DNA of 64,000 nt from the NCBI RefSeq assembly GCF_022815605.1, contig NZ_JALGRP010000007.1, forward strand, positions 132,482 through 196,481. The letters run 5' to 3'. Below, in pieces: positions 10,515 through 20,145 of the stretch. The stretch's first letter is position 1; each line of letters starts with the position of its first letter. The translations under genes were made by a program, and so were the position numbers. Source of the stretch: Microbacterium sp. VKM Ac-2923. GTDB taxonomy: Bacteria; Actinomycetota; Actinomycetes; Actinomycetales; Microbacteriaceae. The notes under the pieces are model-generated. The model did not search any database and was not told where the DNA came from. It was given only the letters and a program-made list of their open reading frames with translations.

Positions 10515-10985
10515 CCCCTCTTCATCGACGACAGCCCCAACATGACGCTGGTCGAGATCCGCGCCAAGTGCCGACGCCTGAAGCAGCGCGAGGGTCTGAA
10601 GATGGTCGTCATCGACTACCTCCAGCTGCTCACAAGCGGTAAGCGCGTCGAGTCGCGTCAGCAGGAGGTCAGTGAGTTCTCGCGCGCGCTGAAGCTGATG
10701 GCGATGGAGCTGCAGGTTTCCGTCATCGCCCTCTCGCAGCTGAACCGTGGCGCCGAGCAGCGCGCCGACAAGAAGCCGGCCCTTTCCGACCTGCGTGAGT
10801 CGGGCTCGATCGAGCAGGATGCCGACATGGTGGTGCTGCTGCACCGCGAGGCCGCGCATGAGAAAGACAGCGCGGGCGAGGCCGATCTGATCGTCGCGTA
10901 GCACCGTAACGGGCCGACGGACACTATCTTGGTGGCGTTCCAGGGGCACTATTCGCGGTTCGCGGACATGGCGCCGGGGATGTGA
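10515..10985 (+). pseudogene. 3' fragment of replicative helicase gene dnaB, with internal stop
   Basis: The frame from about 10515 (PLFIDDSPNMTLVEIRAK) continues through MVVIDYLQLL, ALSQLNRGAEQR and LRESGSIEQDADMVVLLHRE. These are the RecA-fold motifs of the DnaB C-terminal domain. It ends with HRNGPTDTILVAFQGHYSRF and a TGA at 10985. The N-terminal domain and Walker A region are missing, and an in-frame TAG at 10899-10901 replaces the lysine codon expected before HRNGPTD. It is therefore non-functional, most likely debris left by insertion or recombination at a dnaB sequence. The next 175 bases to 11160 show nothing supportable. Confidence 0.88.
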
Positions 10986-11160
10986 CTTCCCCGCCGAAAG
11001 CTCCGGCTGGGACTGTAGCCGTTCGCGACGGAGTTACTCGTGCTCCTCGACGGTGACGTGCGCACGGTTTGGGAGGGAACTGGGCCTACTAGGCAGTGAT
11101 GGCGAACGAGACCGCATCGGCCAGCGAGGTAGCGCCACGTAGCTCGGATACGACGGCCGA

Positions 11161-11958
11161 TCAGTTACCGACGGAGTGATACCTGTGGCGCCCGGAGAAC
11201 CACAAGCCCGTTGTGCGCGACTTGCGGTAGGTGCCGAGGAAGCCAACGCTCCGCACGAACACGTCCACTCGCCACGACCTCGACGATGGCGGGAGCGCCG
11301 CTGCGGCCTCAGCAAGTCCCGTGTACCAACCGCCGAAATGTTGGCGCACGTAGACCGCGCGTGGCGGAGAACCGTTGATCGTTCTCAGGCACCCCGCGTC
11401 CCCTGCCTTCCGCTCGGCGGGGCCTTTGACGTGGTCGCCCCGCTCGAGGTGCTTGCCGTGTGGGGTGAGCGGCAACGCTGTTTGCTGCATCTCTCGGCGA
11501 ATGCCGGCTAGTTTGATGCTCAGTGCACCCTCGACGATGAGCGGACTTAGGTCGGCGTCGCAGCCAAGGAATCTAATCGCAGAGTTCTGTGCCCCGACGT
11601 GCAAACACCACTCCAAGTAGCGCTCGAGGTCGCCGTTACGCCCCCAGACGGTATCAAGCACCGCGAAGCGGGGGTCATCCGGCAGCTCCGGTTGCGTCAG
11701 CAGCCAAGTGAGCCCGCGGTCGTGCCGGGACCATCCGAACGAGAAAGCCAGGAACGACTGCAGGCTCGCCCAGTAGCCGAGATAGTGGATGAAGTCGCCT
11801 GGAGCGGATGGCTCGGTTGGCATAGGCATCCCCGATTCCGGAGCTGCCAGAACTCGGTACGGAAGCGGCACTGCCCAGCACCATTCCCACTGTCCAGCGA
11901 CCTCGCGTTCGCTCGCCGGCGACCACCCACTCGGCATATCGACTCTCGTGATCAGCAC
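11161..11958 (-). CDS. hypothetical protein, partner of the upstream HTH protein
   Basis: A 265-residue protein, rich in Trp (about 5%), with no signal peptide or membrane segment. The GTG start at 11958 follows a GAGG site and lies 9 bases after the stop of the 353-residue HTH/HNH-repeat protein, so the two are probably one operon. Tryptophan clusters occur at QWEWCWAVPL, YLGYWAS and FGWSRHDRGLTWLL, and a basic C-terminus (GTYRKSRTTGLWFSGRHRYH) could touch nucleic acid. I do not recognise a domain. Its position among defence genes is the only functional hint. Confidence 0.65.
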   Translation of the reverse strand: MLITRVDMPSGWSPASEREVAGQWEWCWAVPLPYRVLAAPESGMPMPTEPSAPGDFIHYLGYWASLQSFLAFSFGWSRHDRGLTWLLTQPELPDDPRFAVLDTVWGRNGDLERYLEWCLHVGAQNSAIRFLGCDADLSPLIVEGALSIKLAGIRREMQQTALPLTPHGKHLERGDHVKGPAERKAGDAGCLRTINGSPPRAVYVRQHFGGWYTGLAEAAAALPPSSRSWRVDVFVRSVGFLGTYRKSRTTGLWFSGRHRYHSVGN

Positions 11959-11967
11959 GCGGCGACC

Positions 11968-13029
11968 TCAGTCGGTCTCGGAATCGAGAGCATTGGTCTG
12001 CGCTTCCCGAACTGCGTCACGGTCGAGGCCGGCGGCGATGCGGGTCCCGTCCCGCAAAGCGCCCAACCACGACCCGAAGAAATTGCGGATCGACGCACCC
12101 GCTGGACGCCGTTCGCCCAGGTCGCGGCGCAGTAGCACCCACCGGTCGTACGCGTCGAAGGTATGGCCGACGCCCGACTCGTTCGCGTCGTCGACGAAGT
12201 CCGCGACGGCGACGGCGTAGTCGTCTTCGGTGAACGCGATGAGGCCTTTGGTGCGGCCACGGCTCGCAGTCGCAAGACCCATGGACGTCAGCGCATCATT
12301 CCACCCGCTGAACCGTTTGGAGATCGTCTGTCGCGTCGGCGGCCACGGCTTCGCGCCCTTCGCTGACTGCAAGCCCATGGCATCAAGGAGTTCGATGCGT
12401 AGCTCGTTGTAGCGCCCGCCGGTGATGGTCAGCGCCGGGTCTTCGAGCGCACGCTTCTGTGCCGCCCCGATCACTCCGAGGATGGTCGCAAGCTCGTCGG
12501 GGGTGACCGAGGCCTCAGACAGAAGCGGCTCGAGCTCGGCGAGCAGCTCTTGCGACAGATTCACCGCCGCCCATTCGTGATCGGGCTTGAGGCGTAGCTC
12601 GGATCCGAGGAGGTACCAGATGCCCGCTTGCAGCGCAGCATCCGAGAAAGTTGCCGCCTGATTGGCCTGATCGAAGACGATCGTTGACTCTCTCAGCGAT
12701 TCCTCTGCGAGCTCGAGATTGATCGCCGGATACAGCAGAGCCAGGCGCGCGATGACCTCGGGTCGTGTGAATCCCTGGTGCGAGAGGGCGCTGGCGGCGG
12801 TCCCATGTTGGTCGAGGAACTCTTCACGCTGCGTTGCCCGGGCCAGATCCTTCGCCTGCTTTCGAGCTACGCGAGCGTCTTCGGCGGCGGCACCACCGTG
12901 TTTCGCCACAATCTGGCGAGCGCGCTCGCGCGTGATGCCTTCGCGCTCTCCGATCTCGGCGAGGGTATCGCCCTCGGCGTAGCAGTCGAGGATGCGTGCG
13001 TCTCGTTCGCTGATGGTCTTCGCAGTCAC
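11968..13029 (-). CDS. sigma-region-4-like HTH protein with HNH-associated repeats
   Basis: A 353-residue DNA-binding protein. GTG start at 13029 after AAAGGA. Residues about 5-45 (TISERDARILDCYAEGDTL, then GITRERARQIV) look like a sigma-70 region 4 helix-turn-helix. The middle is helical. Near residues 230-260 and again about 305-335 are two copies of a motif ending in F-x-GW/SW-x-AL (KRFSGWNDALTSMGL, NFFGSWLGALRDG). This resembles the homing-endonuclease-associated HNH repeat that acts as a DNA-contact module. No nuclease active site is seen. It precedes the hypothetical gene at 11161 and may be a sensor or regulator for that pair. Confidence 0.65.
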   Translation of the reverse strand: MTAKTISERDARILDCYAEGDTLAEIGEREGITRERARQIVAKHGGAAAEDARVARKQAKDLARATQREEFLDQHGTAASALSHQGFTRPEVIARLALLYPAINLELAEESLRESTIVFDQANQAATFSDAALQAGIWYLLGSELRLKPDHEWAAVNLSQELLAELEPLLSEASVTPDELATILGVIGAAQKRALEDPALTITGGRYNELRIELLDAMGLQSAKGAKPWPPTRQTISKRFSGWNDALTSMGLATASRGRTKGLIAFTEDDYAVAVADFVDDANESGVGHTFDAYDRWVLLRRDLGERRPAGASIRNFFGSWLGALRDGTRIAAGLDRDAVREAQTNALDSETD

Positions 13030-13558
13030 CAGGGTCCTTTCATCGAGAATTTGCTGCGGAGTCGAGAGCAGGTCACGTGTGTCCTGCTAAGTCTTGTCGT
13101 CGTTCATGTGCGCGGGGAGATGCGCGGGCTGTCAATGCAAGTGCAATCTTCCAATGCACGTGCGACATTCGGAGAAACGGGGAAGGTACGAAGCGTCCGA
13201 ATCGCGTCGAGACGGCAGAGGAATGCACGAGCTCGTTCTCGCTGAGGTTTCTAGCGCTGCCAGCGCCTGGCAGTACGGTCACTGCAGTGCTTCGAGTCAG
13301 CTCGGCCAATGCCGAGGTACCGATGGGCCATGCACCTGCCGAAGCCGTCGATGCCCGACGGCCATAGGTCCGCGCCTTAGTCCGGGAGCTGCGCCAATTC
13401 AGGGCGGGAGTTCGCGCAAGCAGCGGCACCGCCGGCGCTCATCCAGCCGCTAGTCGATGCGAGCAAGGCAGAGGAGCTTGGGTTCGCAAAGCGGGTGCAC
13501 ACGATCCTCTAGGCTCCGATACCACGGCCGATTCGTAACGCGCGCTGGGGGGAATGTC
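13030..13558. other. 529-base divergent intergenic region
   Basis: This region separates two divergently transcribed defence-type genes. Open frames inside it (for example 13094-13453) are low-complexity and lack a ribosome site, so I reject them. It contains two related 14-base sequences, CAATGCAAGTGCAA at 13133 and CAATGCACGTGCGA at 13152, spaced 19 bases. Each is nearly palindromic and could be an operator. The bases before 13559 form the G-rich ribosome site of the large gene. Confidence 0.4.
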
Positions 13559-16500
13559 ATGACTATCGATACACGTCAGATCATCGGCGGGTCCGTCGAC
13601 GACCTGGCAGAAGGCCTCCGTCCGTTCATCGAGCGGGTGTTCGCGGAGCGTCTCCCCCAGGGGCCGTCGTGGGTGCGGATCGTCGCTCACAAAGACGAGC
13701 TCGCGGGCAGACCCACCTCACACCATCATGCGAATGATGTCGGACTGATGTTGCGAGTGATGACCGAGAAGCTGGGCAACCTCGGCTACCCCTTCGACGG
13801 GCGTATTTCGCGGCAAGCGACGAACTGGGCGAGTGAGATGCGCGAGGTGCGCAACAAGCATGCACACCAGGTCGAATTCAGTCTCGCCGAGACGTATCGG
13901 GCGCTCGATTCGGCTGAGTTGCTCCTCCGCGAAGTCGGCGCGACTGACGAAGCGCAGCGGATCGCGGCGCGCAAGCCGGCGGTGCTGTCGGCACTGGGCG
14001 GCGGGGCCACCAGCCGCCCGCTCCCACCACCGCCGAGCGCGCCGCTTCCCGCGCCACCGGTCGCGCGGCCTTCCGTGCCATCTGCTCTCCCGCTTCCTTC
14101 CTCGACCGCGCCGGCGGCCACCACCTCACAATGCACCGAGTCGGACGCGGCGGCGGTATCGCCCCTCACCCGCCGTCAACGGCGCGAACAGCCCGAGACG
14201 AACGCGTCGACGACCCCACCCGCTCCGGCTCCGAGCGCTCGTCTTTCCCTCGACGCGGTCACCGAGCTCAGCTACGCCATGGCGCACGCGCGCATCGTGC
14301 CTGTGCAGGAGGTTCGGGTCGCGTACGCCGGGCCCGAGCTTCGCGGAGCATCGCTCGAGATCGAGGCCGCCACGGCAAGTGGCTCCCTGGGAGCACCAAA
14401 AGTCGTGATTCTCGACCTTGCGCCCGGTCTCAAGACACTCGCTGGGCTCGACCTGCTGTCCCTCGATCCGGCTCCGATGCTCCAGGTCGATACGGAGCAG
14501 CCTGGCTCCATCACTCTGACTCTGCGCGGACCGGACGGCGCCGCGATCGCCGATCATCGGCATCCCGTCAATGTGCTTGCTGCGAACCAGTGGATCGCCC
14601 GGGAGCTGCACCTCGGCCTCGAGCTCCTCGCATCCTTCGCTCAGCCGCAGGCGACCGCATTGACGCCCGTCCTGCAGCGTGCCTCGGACGTGCTGGGGCG
14701 GTCGAGCGGCCGCACAGAGCTCGACGGTTATCAGAGCGACAACCCGGCGAGGGTGGACGCAATGGTCGCGGCCATCTGGGATGCCGTGCGCGAACTCGAC
14801 ATACGCTATGCGGAGCCTCCGGCGAGTTGGGGCCTGCGAGGTCAGAAAGTTCGCACGCCGCAAGAGGTGCTCGAGGGACGGCTTGGAACGTGTCTCGACA
14901 CGACGCTGACGCTCGCCGCGTTGCTCGAGCAGGTCGAGATCAACTCGACGCTGTGGGCGGTGGACGGGCACATCTTCCTCGGGTACTGGCGTGAGGATGG
15001 CAGCCTCGGGGTGCCAGCGACCACCGACATCGAAGAAGCGGTCAATCTCGCGAAGCTGGGCCGAATCTCGTTGCTCGAGACGACGCAGCTGACGGGCGGT
15101 GCAGCATCCGCCCCGTTCAATGTCGCCCGCGCCACGCCCGCGGCGTACCTCGAAGCGCGCCGCGACGAGATCCTCGGTATCACTGACGTGCGTGCAGCCC
15201 GTGAGAACGGGATTCTTCCGCTCCCCAGCCGCACGGTGGGCCCCGACGGTGAGGTGACCGTCGTCGAGTATCGACCGCTGGACCGCGTCCTGGCGCCTTT
15301 CGTCGCCGACCAGCGCGATTCGCAGGGCCGCGCACTGGCTCCGCCGAGGGTGGCGCAGTGGAAGAATGCTCTGCTCGACCTGAGTCTCCGCAATCGCCTC
15401 ATCAACTTCACGAGTCGCGCCGGATACCAACTCGCGGTGCCGGGTGCGGCACTCGGTCGGCTCGAGGACATGATCAACGGAGGAGCAGGCGTCACTCTCC
15501 TCGCGTCCGACGACGTTCCCGAGATCGCGCGCGAGCGTGGCATTCGCTTCGGTCGCGACCGCGATTCGGCCGACCGAGAAGCGCTCCTGGCCGACAAGAG
15601 GCAGGCGCACCTGACTGACGTCACACAAGCGGCCTACACAACGAGGCTGCGCGCTCTGGCCGCGAAAGCAAAGACCGTCACCGAAGAGACCGGGGCGAAC
15701 AACCTGTACCTCGCGTTCGGCACCCTGCGATGGGAGTTCAACGACCGGCAGCTCCAATCGCCGCTCGTTCTCGTCCCGGTGACATTGGAAAGCGTGTCGC
15801 GTGGCCAGTCCTTCCGACTCGTCCTGGATGAGGCAGGTGCTTCCACGCCGAACTACTGCCTCCTCGAGAAGCTGAAGGTGAGCTTCGGTATCGAGGTGCC
15901 CGGGCTCGCGAATCCGGCGACGGATGCCGCGGGGATCGACCTGGGCGCCGCGTTCGATGCGGTGCGCCAGGCGATGGTCGACGCCAAGCGGCCCTTCGTC
16001 GTGGAGGACACCGTTCATCTCGGCATCCTGCAGTTCGCGAAGTTCCGGCTGTGGAAAGACCTCGACGACAACTGGGAGGAGCTCGCGACGAACTCGCTCG
16101 TCACCCACCTCATCAGTTCGCCGAATGAGGCGTACATCGACGCTGTACCGGCGCCGGTCGACGTCGACCTCGATGCGCTCTCGGCGCAGGTTCCCGTCTC
16201 AGCGGACTCTTCGCAACTCGAGGCCGTGGTCGAGGCCGTCGAGGGCCGCACGTTCGTGCTCGAAGGCCCCCCGGGCACCGGCAAATCGCAGACCATCACG
16301 AACCTGCTGGCGCGATCGTTGGCCTCCGGAAAGCGCGTGCTCTTCGTGGCAGAGAAGCGCGCGGCGCTGGAGGTCGTGAAAGACCGATTGGATGCCGTCG
16401 GACTCGGCTCCTTCTTACTCGATCTGCATGACAAGGGCGCGCGGCCGAATGCCGTTCGCGAGCAGCTCCGCGCGGCGCTCGACGCCACCGCCCGGCCCGA

Positions 16501-19500
16501 TCGAGCGGCGTTGTCAGCGCGGCGCGAGGCGGCGGAGTCCAGTCGTGGCGCGCTGTCGCGCTATGCGCAGCGGGTACACGAACCGAACGCGGCAGGTCTG
16601 TCCCTGTACTCGGCTCGATCGCAGTTGCTGGCATCGGCGGCAGACGTCCCGCCGCTGGATGTGCCCGCTTCCCTGGTCGCGTCGGGCGATCACATCGACC
16701 AGCTGCGCGCGACTCTGCGGGAGCTGCCCGCGGTCAGTGATCTCGCCCGCCCGGCAGTGACGCATCCTTGGGGCTTCGTCGACGATCCCGATATCGACGC
16801 GGCCTCTCTGCACAGCGCGGCCCGTGGTTTCGAAGAGGCGCTCGCAACCGTCGGTCCAAGTGACCTGCTGTCCCGCGTGCAGGGGCCGCAGCAGATGGAA
16901 GCGTGGGCGGGTGTCGCTCGCGCGCCGCGTCATCCTCTCCACGCGCTCGACCGTGTCCAGCCCGAGTCGGTTGATGACCTCGTCCGGCGGCTTGCAGCGG
17001 TGGCCGCGCAGCCGCCCGCATGGCTCACCCAGGTCGATCCGCGGGTGCTCTCGCGGAACGTTCGCGACATTCACGCAGCCTCCCTGGCCGCGGATGCGTC
17101 CTCGTTCTTCGGGCGCAAGAAGCGTCGGCGTGCGGTGCTGGCCCAATTCGCGACCGACCTGCGCGTCGAGCAGACAGCGATCGACCTGCGCGGTCTGTCG
17201 ACACTGACCGGCGCCATGGCCGAGACGGCCGCACAGGTCGATGAGTTGCGTGGTGAGCTGCAGCGACAGCCCGTCGTGGTCGCGCCCCTTGACGTCAATC
17301 CCTACATGCCTGGCGCGGCGGAGCAGGTAGGAGCCGCCCTCACGTGGGTGAGTTGGCTCTCCAGGACGCTCGCGTCCGATTCCTCGGCTGCTGGAGACCT
17401 GCGCTCGGACTTGCGCCGTGTCTACGAGACCACGGCCCCGGATACGGCGTCGGCCGAACGATATGCGGCGCTCGCCGCAGCGTGGCGGGCAGTGGCAGCT
17501 GCGGCGGGCATTGCTGGTACCAGCGGTGCGTCACGTGACCAGCTCGGCATCTGGGCCGGGGATGAAGGAATCGCATCGACCTGGGAACGCACCCGTACGG
17601 CGCGCAACCTGGCGACGACCGACCCGGTCACGCTCGGCCGCTGGATCGACCTGCTACGGCACGTGGAACTTCTTCGGCGCCTTGGGATGAACGAGGCGCG
17701 GGAGGCGATTCTGTCCGGGCGCGTCCGTGCCGACGACGCGGCGCTCGCCTTCGACAAGGGGGTCGCAGCGGCGTCCCTCGGTGAACGCGAAGACGCCACC
17801 GCGCTCAGCGACTTCGATCCCGCTGCGCACAACCGGACGATCGAGAGGTTCGCCGCGAGTTCGGCAGCCATCCGCGGTGAACTTCCGCGGGCTCTGCCCG
17901 CTGACATCCTGTCTCAGCGGCGATTCGACCCGAAGTTCGATGGCGGCGACATGGGCGCGCTCAAACGTCAGCTCTCGAGGCAGCGCGGTGGGGACAGCGT
18001 GCGGACGCTCATGGACAAGTACGGCGATCTGATCACCCAGATCACGCCATGTATGCTCATGAGCCCCGAATCAGTCGCGCGGTTCTTCCCCGCGCGCGCC
18101 GGGATGTTCGACGTCGTGGTGTTCGACGAGGCTTCGCAGATTCGCGTCGCGGATGCCGTGGGAGCGATGGGACGAGCGCGTTCTGTCGTGGTCGTCGGGG
18201 ACTCCAAGCAGATGCCTCCGTCGACCTTCGCCGAGGTGACGGCCGACGTCGACGAGGCTGAGGCAGATGCGGGCCTCGTTGCGGACGAAGAATCCATCCT
18301 CACGGAGTGCACACAAGCGCGAGTTCCGAGCAAGTGGCTCTCGTGGCACTACCGCAGCCAGGATGAGGCGCTCATCGCCTTCAGCAACCACCAGTATTAC
18401 GAGAGCCGCCTGTCGTCTTTTCCGGCACCGCTACGCGACTCCACGGTGTCTGCACCCGACACGCTCGCCGCGAAGAAGCCCGACTACGGGCTTTCGCTTG
18501 TGCGCGTCGACGGTCGGTTCGAGCGTTCGGGTGGGCGCGGAGTCCTTCGGACGAACCGCGTCGAAGCGCAGACGATCGTCGACGAGGTGATCCGTCGGTT
18601 CGCTGCTGCCGGCGACGCCGCGCCGTCGATCGGCATCATCACGTTCAACGTTCAGCAGCGCGACCTCATCGACAACATGCTGCGCGACGCTTCGGATGAA
18701 CGCATCGGTCGCGCGCTCGACGAGCGCGATGGATTGTTCGTGAAGAACCTCGAAAGCGTGCAGGGCGACGAGCGCGACACGATTCTGTTCTCGGTCGCCT
18801 TCAGCAAGAACGACCGCGGAATGCTTCCGCTGAACTTCGGGCCGCTGTCCCGCGCAGGGGGAGAACGTCGGCTGAATGTCGCCGTCACTCGCGCGCGACG
18901 ACAGGTCGTGCTGTACGCGAGCTTCGATCCTGCTGAGCTTCGCGCCGAGCAGACCTCGGCCCGTGGACTCAAAGATCTGAAGTCCTATCTCGAACTCGCC
19001 GCGCGCGGAGTCGCACCGACGGATGATTCCACGTCCCGTGTGCCCGTGATCGATCGCCACCGTGACGAGATCGCCGCGGTCCTGAGCGAGCGCGGAGTCG
19101 TCGTGAAGACGGACGTCGGGCTCTCGGACTTCCGTATCGATCTCACGCTCGCATCCGCGTCCGACCCCGCCCAGCCGCTCGTCGCCGTCCTGCTCGACGG
19201 AGAAGGCTGGCGCGCGCGCCGAACGGTGGCTGATCGTGATGGACTGCCCGTTGATGTGCTCGGCGGGTTGATGCGTTGGCCGGGGATCGAAAGGGTGTGG
19301 CTGCCGGAATGGCTCGACGATCCGGATGCCACGGCCGACCGACTCGTCGCGGCGGTGGAGACCGCCAAGGCCGGTGGCTCGTCACTTCCAGCCGCGAGGG
19401 TCGAGAGTGGTGCGCAACGAGTTGACGATCTCGATCCACTCGCGGCAGAGGAGCCGGCAGAGCTTCTGCGTGGAGGGACGCCGCCGGTGCAGGAGGACGA

Positions 19501-20083
19501 GGAAGTCGTCGGTTCGACGCATCCGCACGTCCGCCCCTTCGTGCCCTGGCCGATCACGTCGTCTGGGGGAATCGCTGTGCTCGATGCGCTTCCGAGCCCG
19601 TCTGCCGCTGCGCGGGTTCGCTCTGTTGTGGTGGAGGCAATCGCCGCAGAGGGGCCGATCTCGCGAGCGCGTTTGGCGAGAGTGGTCGCGGAAGCGTTCG
19701 GACTGTCTCGCGTGTCAGGCGCCCGGGCGACGGCGATCCTCCGATTGATCCCGGCTACTTCCACTCGCCCCGGCGACGAGCAGTTCCTCTGGCCGGTGGA
19801 CGTGGACGTTGCCACATGGCGGGATGTTCGCACGAGCACTCCAGGGGAGAGTCGACCGCTCGAATCTGTCGCTTTGGAAGAGATCGCGAACGCGATGGCC
19901 GTTGTCGCTCAGCTCGGCGGTGGGGTGCGCGAGGACGAGATCAAACGAGAAGCTCTGCGGCTGTTCGGTGGGAAGCGGATGACAACGCAGATCTCCGAGC
20001 GACTTGCCGAAGCTCTGACGGTGGCGGTGGCCACCCGACGGGTGGAGCTCGCGCCGTCGGGAGCCTATCTCGCGCGTTTCTGA
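13559..20083 (+). CDS. giant HEPN(Swt1)-transglutaminase-like-DUF4011-SF1 helicase-REase-DUF3320 protein
   Basis: A 2174-residue multidomain protein; ATG at 13559 after GGGGGGA. In order: a Swt1-type HEPN domain (1-140) with REVRNKHAHQ at about 94-103, carrying the R...H motif of HEPN RNases; a Pro/Ala linker (150-230); a transglutaminase-like segment with EGRLGTCLDTTLTLAALL (about 440) and VDGHIFLGYW; a DUF4011 start at LDLSLRNRLINF (about 605); and a superfamily I helicase with Walker A GPPGTGKSQT (902), VVFDEASQI (1519), GDSKQMPPS (1547), VQGDERD and RRLNVAVTRARRQVV (1770). Then come an MTES_1575/Vsr-like nuclease (1830-1925, SDFRIDL, LLDGEGW) and DUF3320 (about 2010-2174). This architecture is typical of large antiphage effectors. 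It is followed 62 bases later by an exonuclease gene. Confidence 0.88.
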   Translation: MTIDTRQIIGGSVDDLAEGLRPFIERVFAERLPQGPSWVRIVAHKDELAGRPTSHHHANDVGLMLRVMTEKLGNLGYPFDGRISRQATNWASEMREVRNKHAHQVEFSLAETYRALDSAELLLREVGATDEAQRIAARKPAVLSALGGGATSRPLPPPPSAPLPAPPVARPSVPSALPLPSSTAPAATTSQCTESDAAAVSPLTRRQRREQPETNASTTPPAPAPSARLSLDAVTELSYAMAHARIVPVQEVRVAYAGPELRGASLEIEAATASGSLGAPKVVILDLAPGLKTLAGLDLLSLDPAPMLQVDTEQPGSITLTLRGPDGAAIADHRHPVNVLAANQWIARELHLGLELLASFAQPQATALTPVLQRASDVLGRSSGRTELDGYQSDNPARVDAMVAAIWDAVRELDIRYAEPPASWGLRGQKVRTPQEVLEGRLGTCLDTTLTLAALLEQVEINSTLWAVDGHIFLGYWREDGSLGVPATTDIEEAVNLAKLGRISLLETTQLTGGAASAPFNVARATPAAYLEARRDEILGITDVRAARENGILPLPSRTVGPDGEVTVVEYRPLDRVLAPFVADQRDSQGRALAPPRVAQWKNALLDLSLRNRLINFTSRAGYQLAVPGAALGRLEDMINGGAGVTLLASDDVPEIARERGIRFGRDRDSADREALLADKRQAHLTDVTQAAYTTRLRALAAKAKTVTEETGANNLYLAFGTLRWEFNDRQLQSPLVLVPVTLESVSRGQSFRLVLDEAGASTPNYCLLEKLKVSFGIEVPGLANPATDAAGIDLGAAFDAVRQAMVDAKRPFVVEDTVHLGILQFAKFRLWKDLDDNWEELATNSLVTHLISSPNEAYIDAVPAPVDVDLDALSAQVPVSADSSQLEAVVEAVEGRTFVLEGPPGTGKSQTITNLLARSLASGKRVLFVAEKRAALEVVKDRLDAVGLGSFLLDLHDKGARPNAVREQLRAALDATARPDRAALSARREAAESSRGALSRYAQRVHEPNAAGLSLYSARSQLLASAADVPPLDVPASLVASGDHIDQLRATLRELPAVSDLARPAVTHPWGFVDDPDIDAASLHSAARGFEEALATVGPSDLLSRVQGPQQMEAWAGVARAPRHPLHALDRVQPESVDDLVRRLAAVAAQPPAWLTQVDPRVLSRNVRDIHAASLAADASSFFGRKKRRRAVLAQFATDLRVEQTAIDLRGLSTLTGAMAETAAQVDELRGELQRQPVVVAPLDVNPYMPGAAEQVGAALTWVSWLSRTLASDSSAAGDLRSDLRRVYETTAPDTASAERYAALAAAWRAVAAAAGIAGTSGASRDQLGIWAGDEGIASTWERTRTARNLATTDPVTLGRWIDLLRHVELLRRLGMNEAREAILSGRVRADDAALAFDKGVAAASLGEREDATALSDFDPAAHNRTIERFAASSAAIRGELPRALPADILSQRRFDPKFDGGDMGALKRQLSRQRGGDSVRTLMDKYGDLITQITPCMLMSPESVARFFPARAGMFDVVVFDEASQIRVADAVGAMGRARSVVVVGDSKQMPPSTFAEVTADVDEAEADAGLVADEESILTECTQARVPSKWLSWHYRSQDEALIAFSNHQYYESRLSSFPAPLRDSTVSAPDTLAAKKPDYGLSLVRVDGRFERSGGRGVLRTNRVEAQTIVDEVIRRFAAAGDAAPSIGIITFNVQQRDLIDNMLRDASDERIGRALDERDGLFVKNLESVQGDERDTILFSVAFSKNDRGMLPLNFGPLSRAGGERRLNVAVTRARRQVVLYASFDPAELRAEQTSARGLKDLKSYLELAARGVAPTDDSTSRVPVIDRHRDEIAAVLSERGVVVKTDVGLSDFRIDLTLASASDPAQPLVAVLLDGEGWRARRTVADRDGLPVDVLGGLMRWPGIERVWLPEWLDDPDATADRLVAAVETAKAGGSSLPAARVESGAQRVDDLDPLAAEEPAELLRGGTPPVQEDEEVVGSTHPHVRPFVPWPITSSGGIAVLDALPSPSAAARVRSVVVEAIAAEGPISRARLARVVAEAFGLSRVSGARATAILRLIPATSTRPGDEQFLWPVDVDVATWRDVRTSTPGESRPLESVALEEIANAMAVVAQLGGGVREDEIKREALRLFGGKRMTTQISERLAEALTVAVATRRVELAPSGAYLARF

Positions 20084-20145
20084 GTTACGACGATCGAATC
20101 CAAACGACGGATAAAGTGACCTCGATCAAGTTTGGGGGGCGCCAT

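Noticed and set aside
13094..13453. Small open frames in the divergent region upstream of the giant helicase gene
   Set aside because: Low-complexity Arg/Ser/Cys-rich translations without ribosome sites or similarity.
14126..16108. 660-codon open frame on the minus strand
   Set aside because: It lies wholly antisense to the HEPN-helicase gene, whose domains are unmistakable. The antisense reading shows Arg/Gly-rich shadow composition typical of high-GC DNA.
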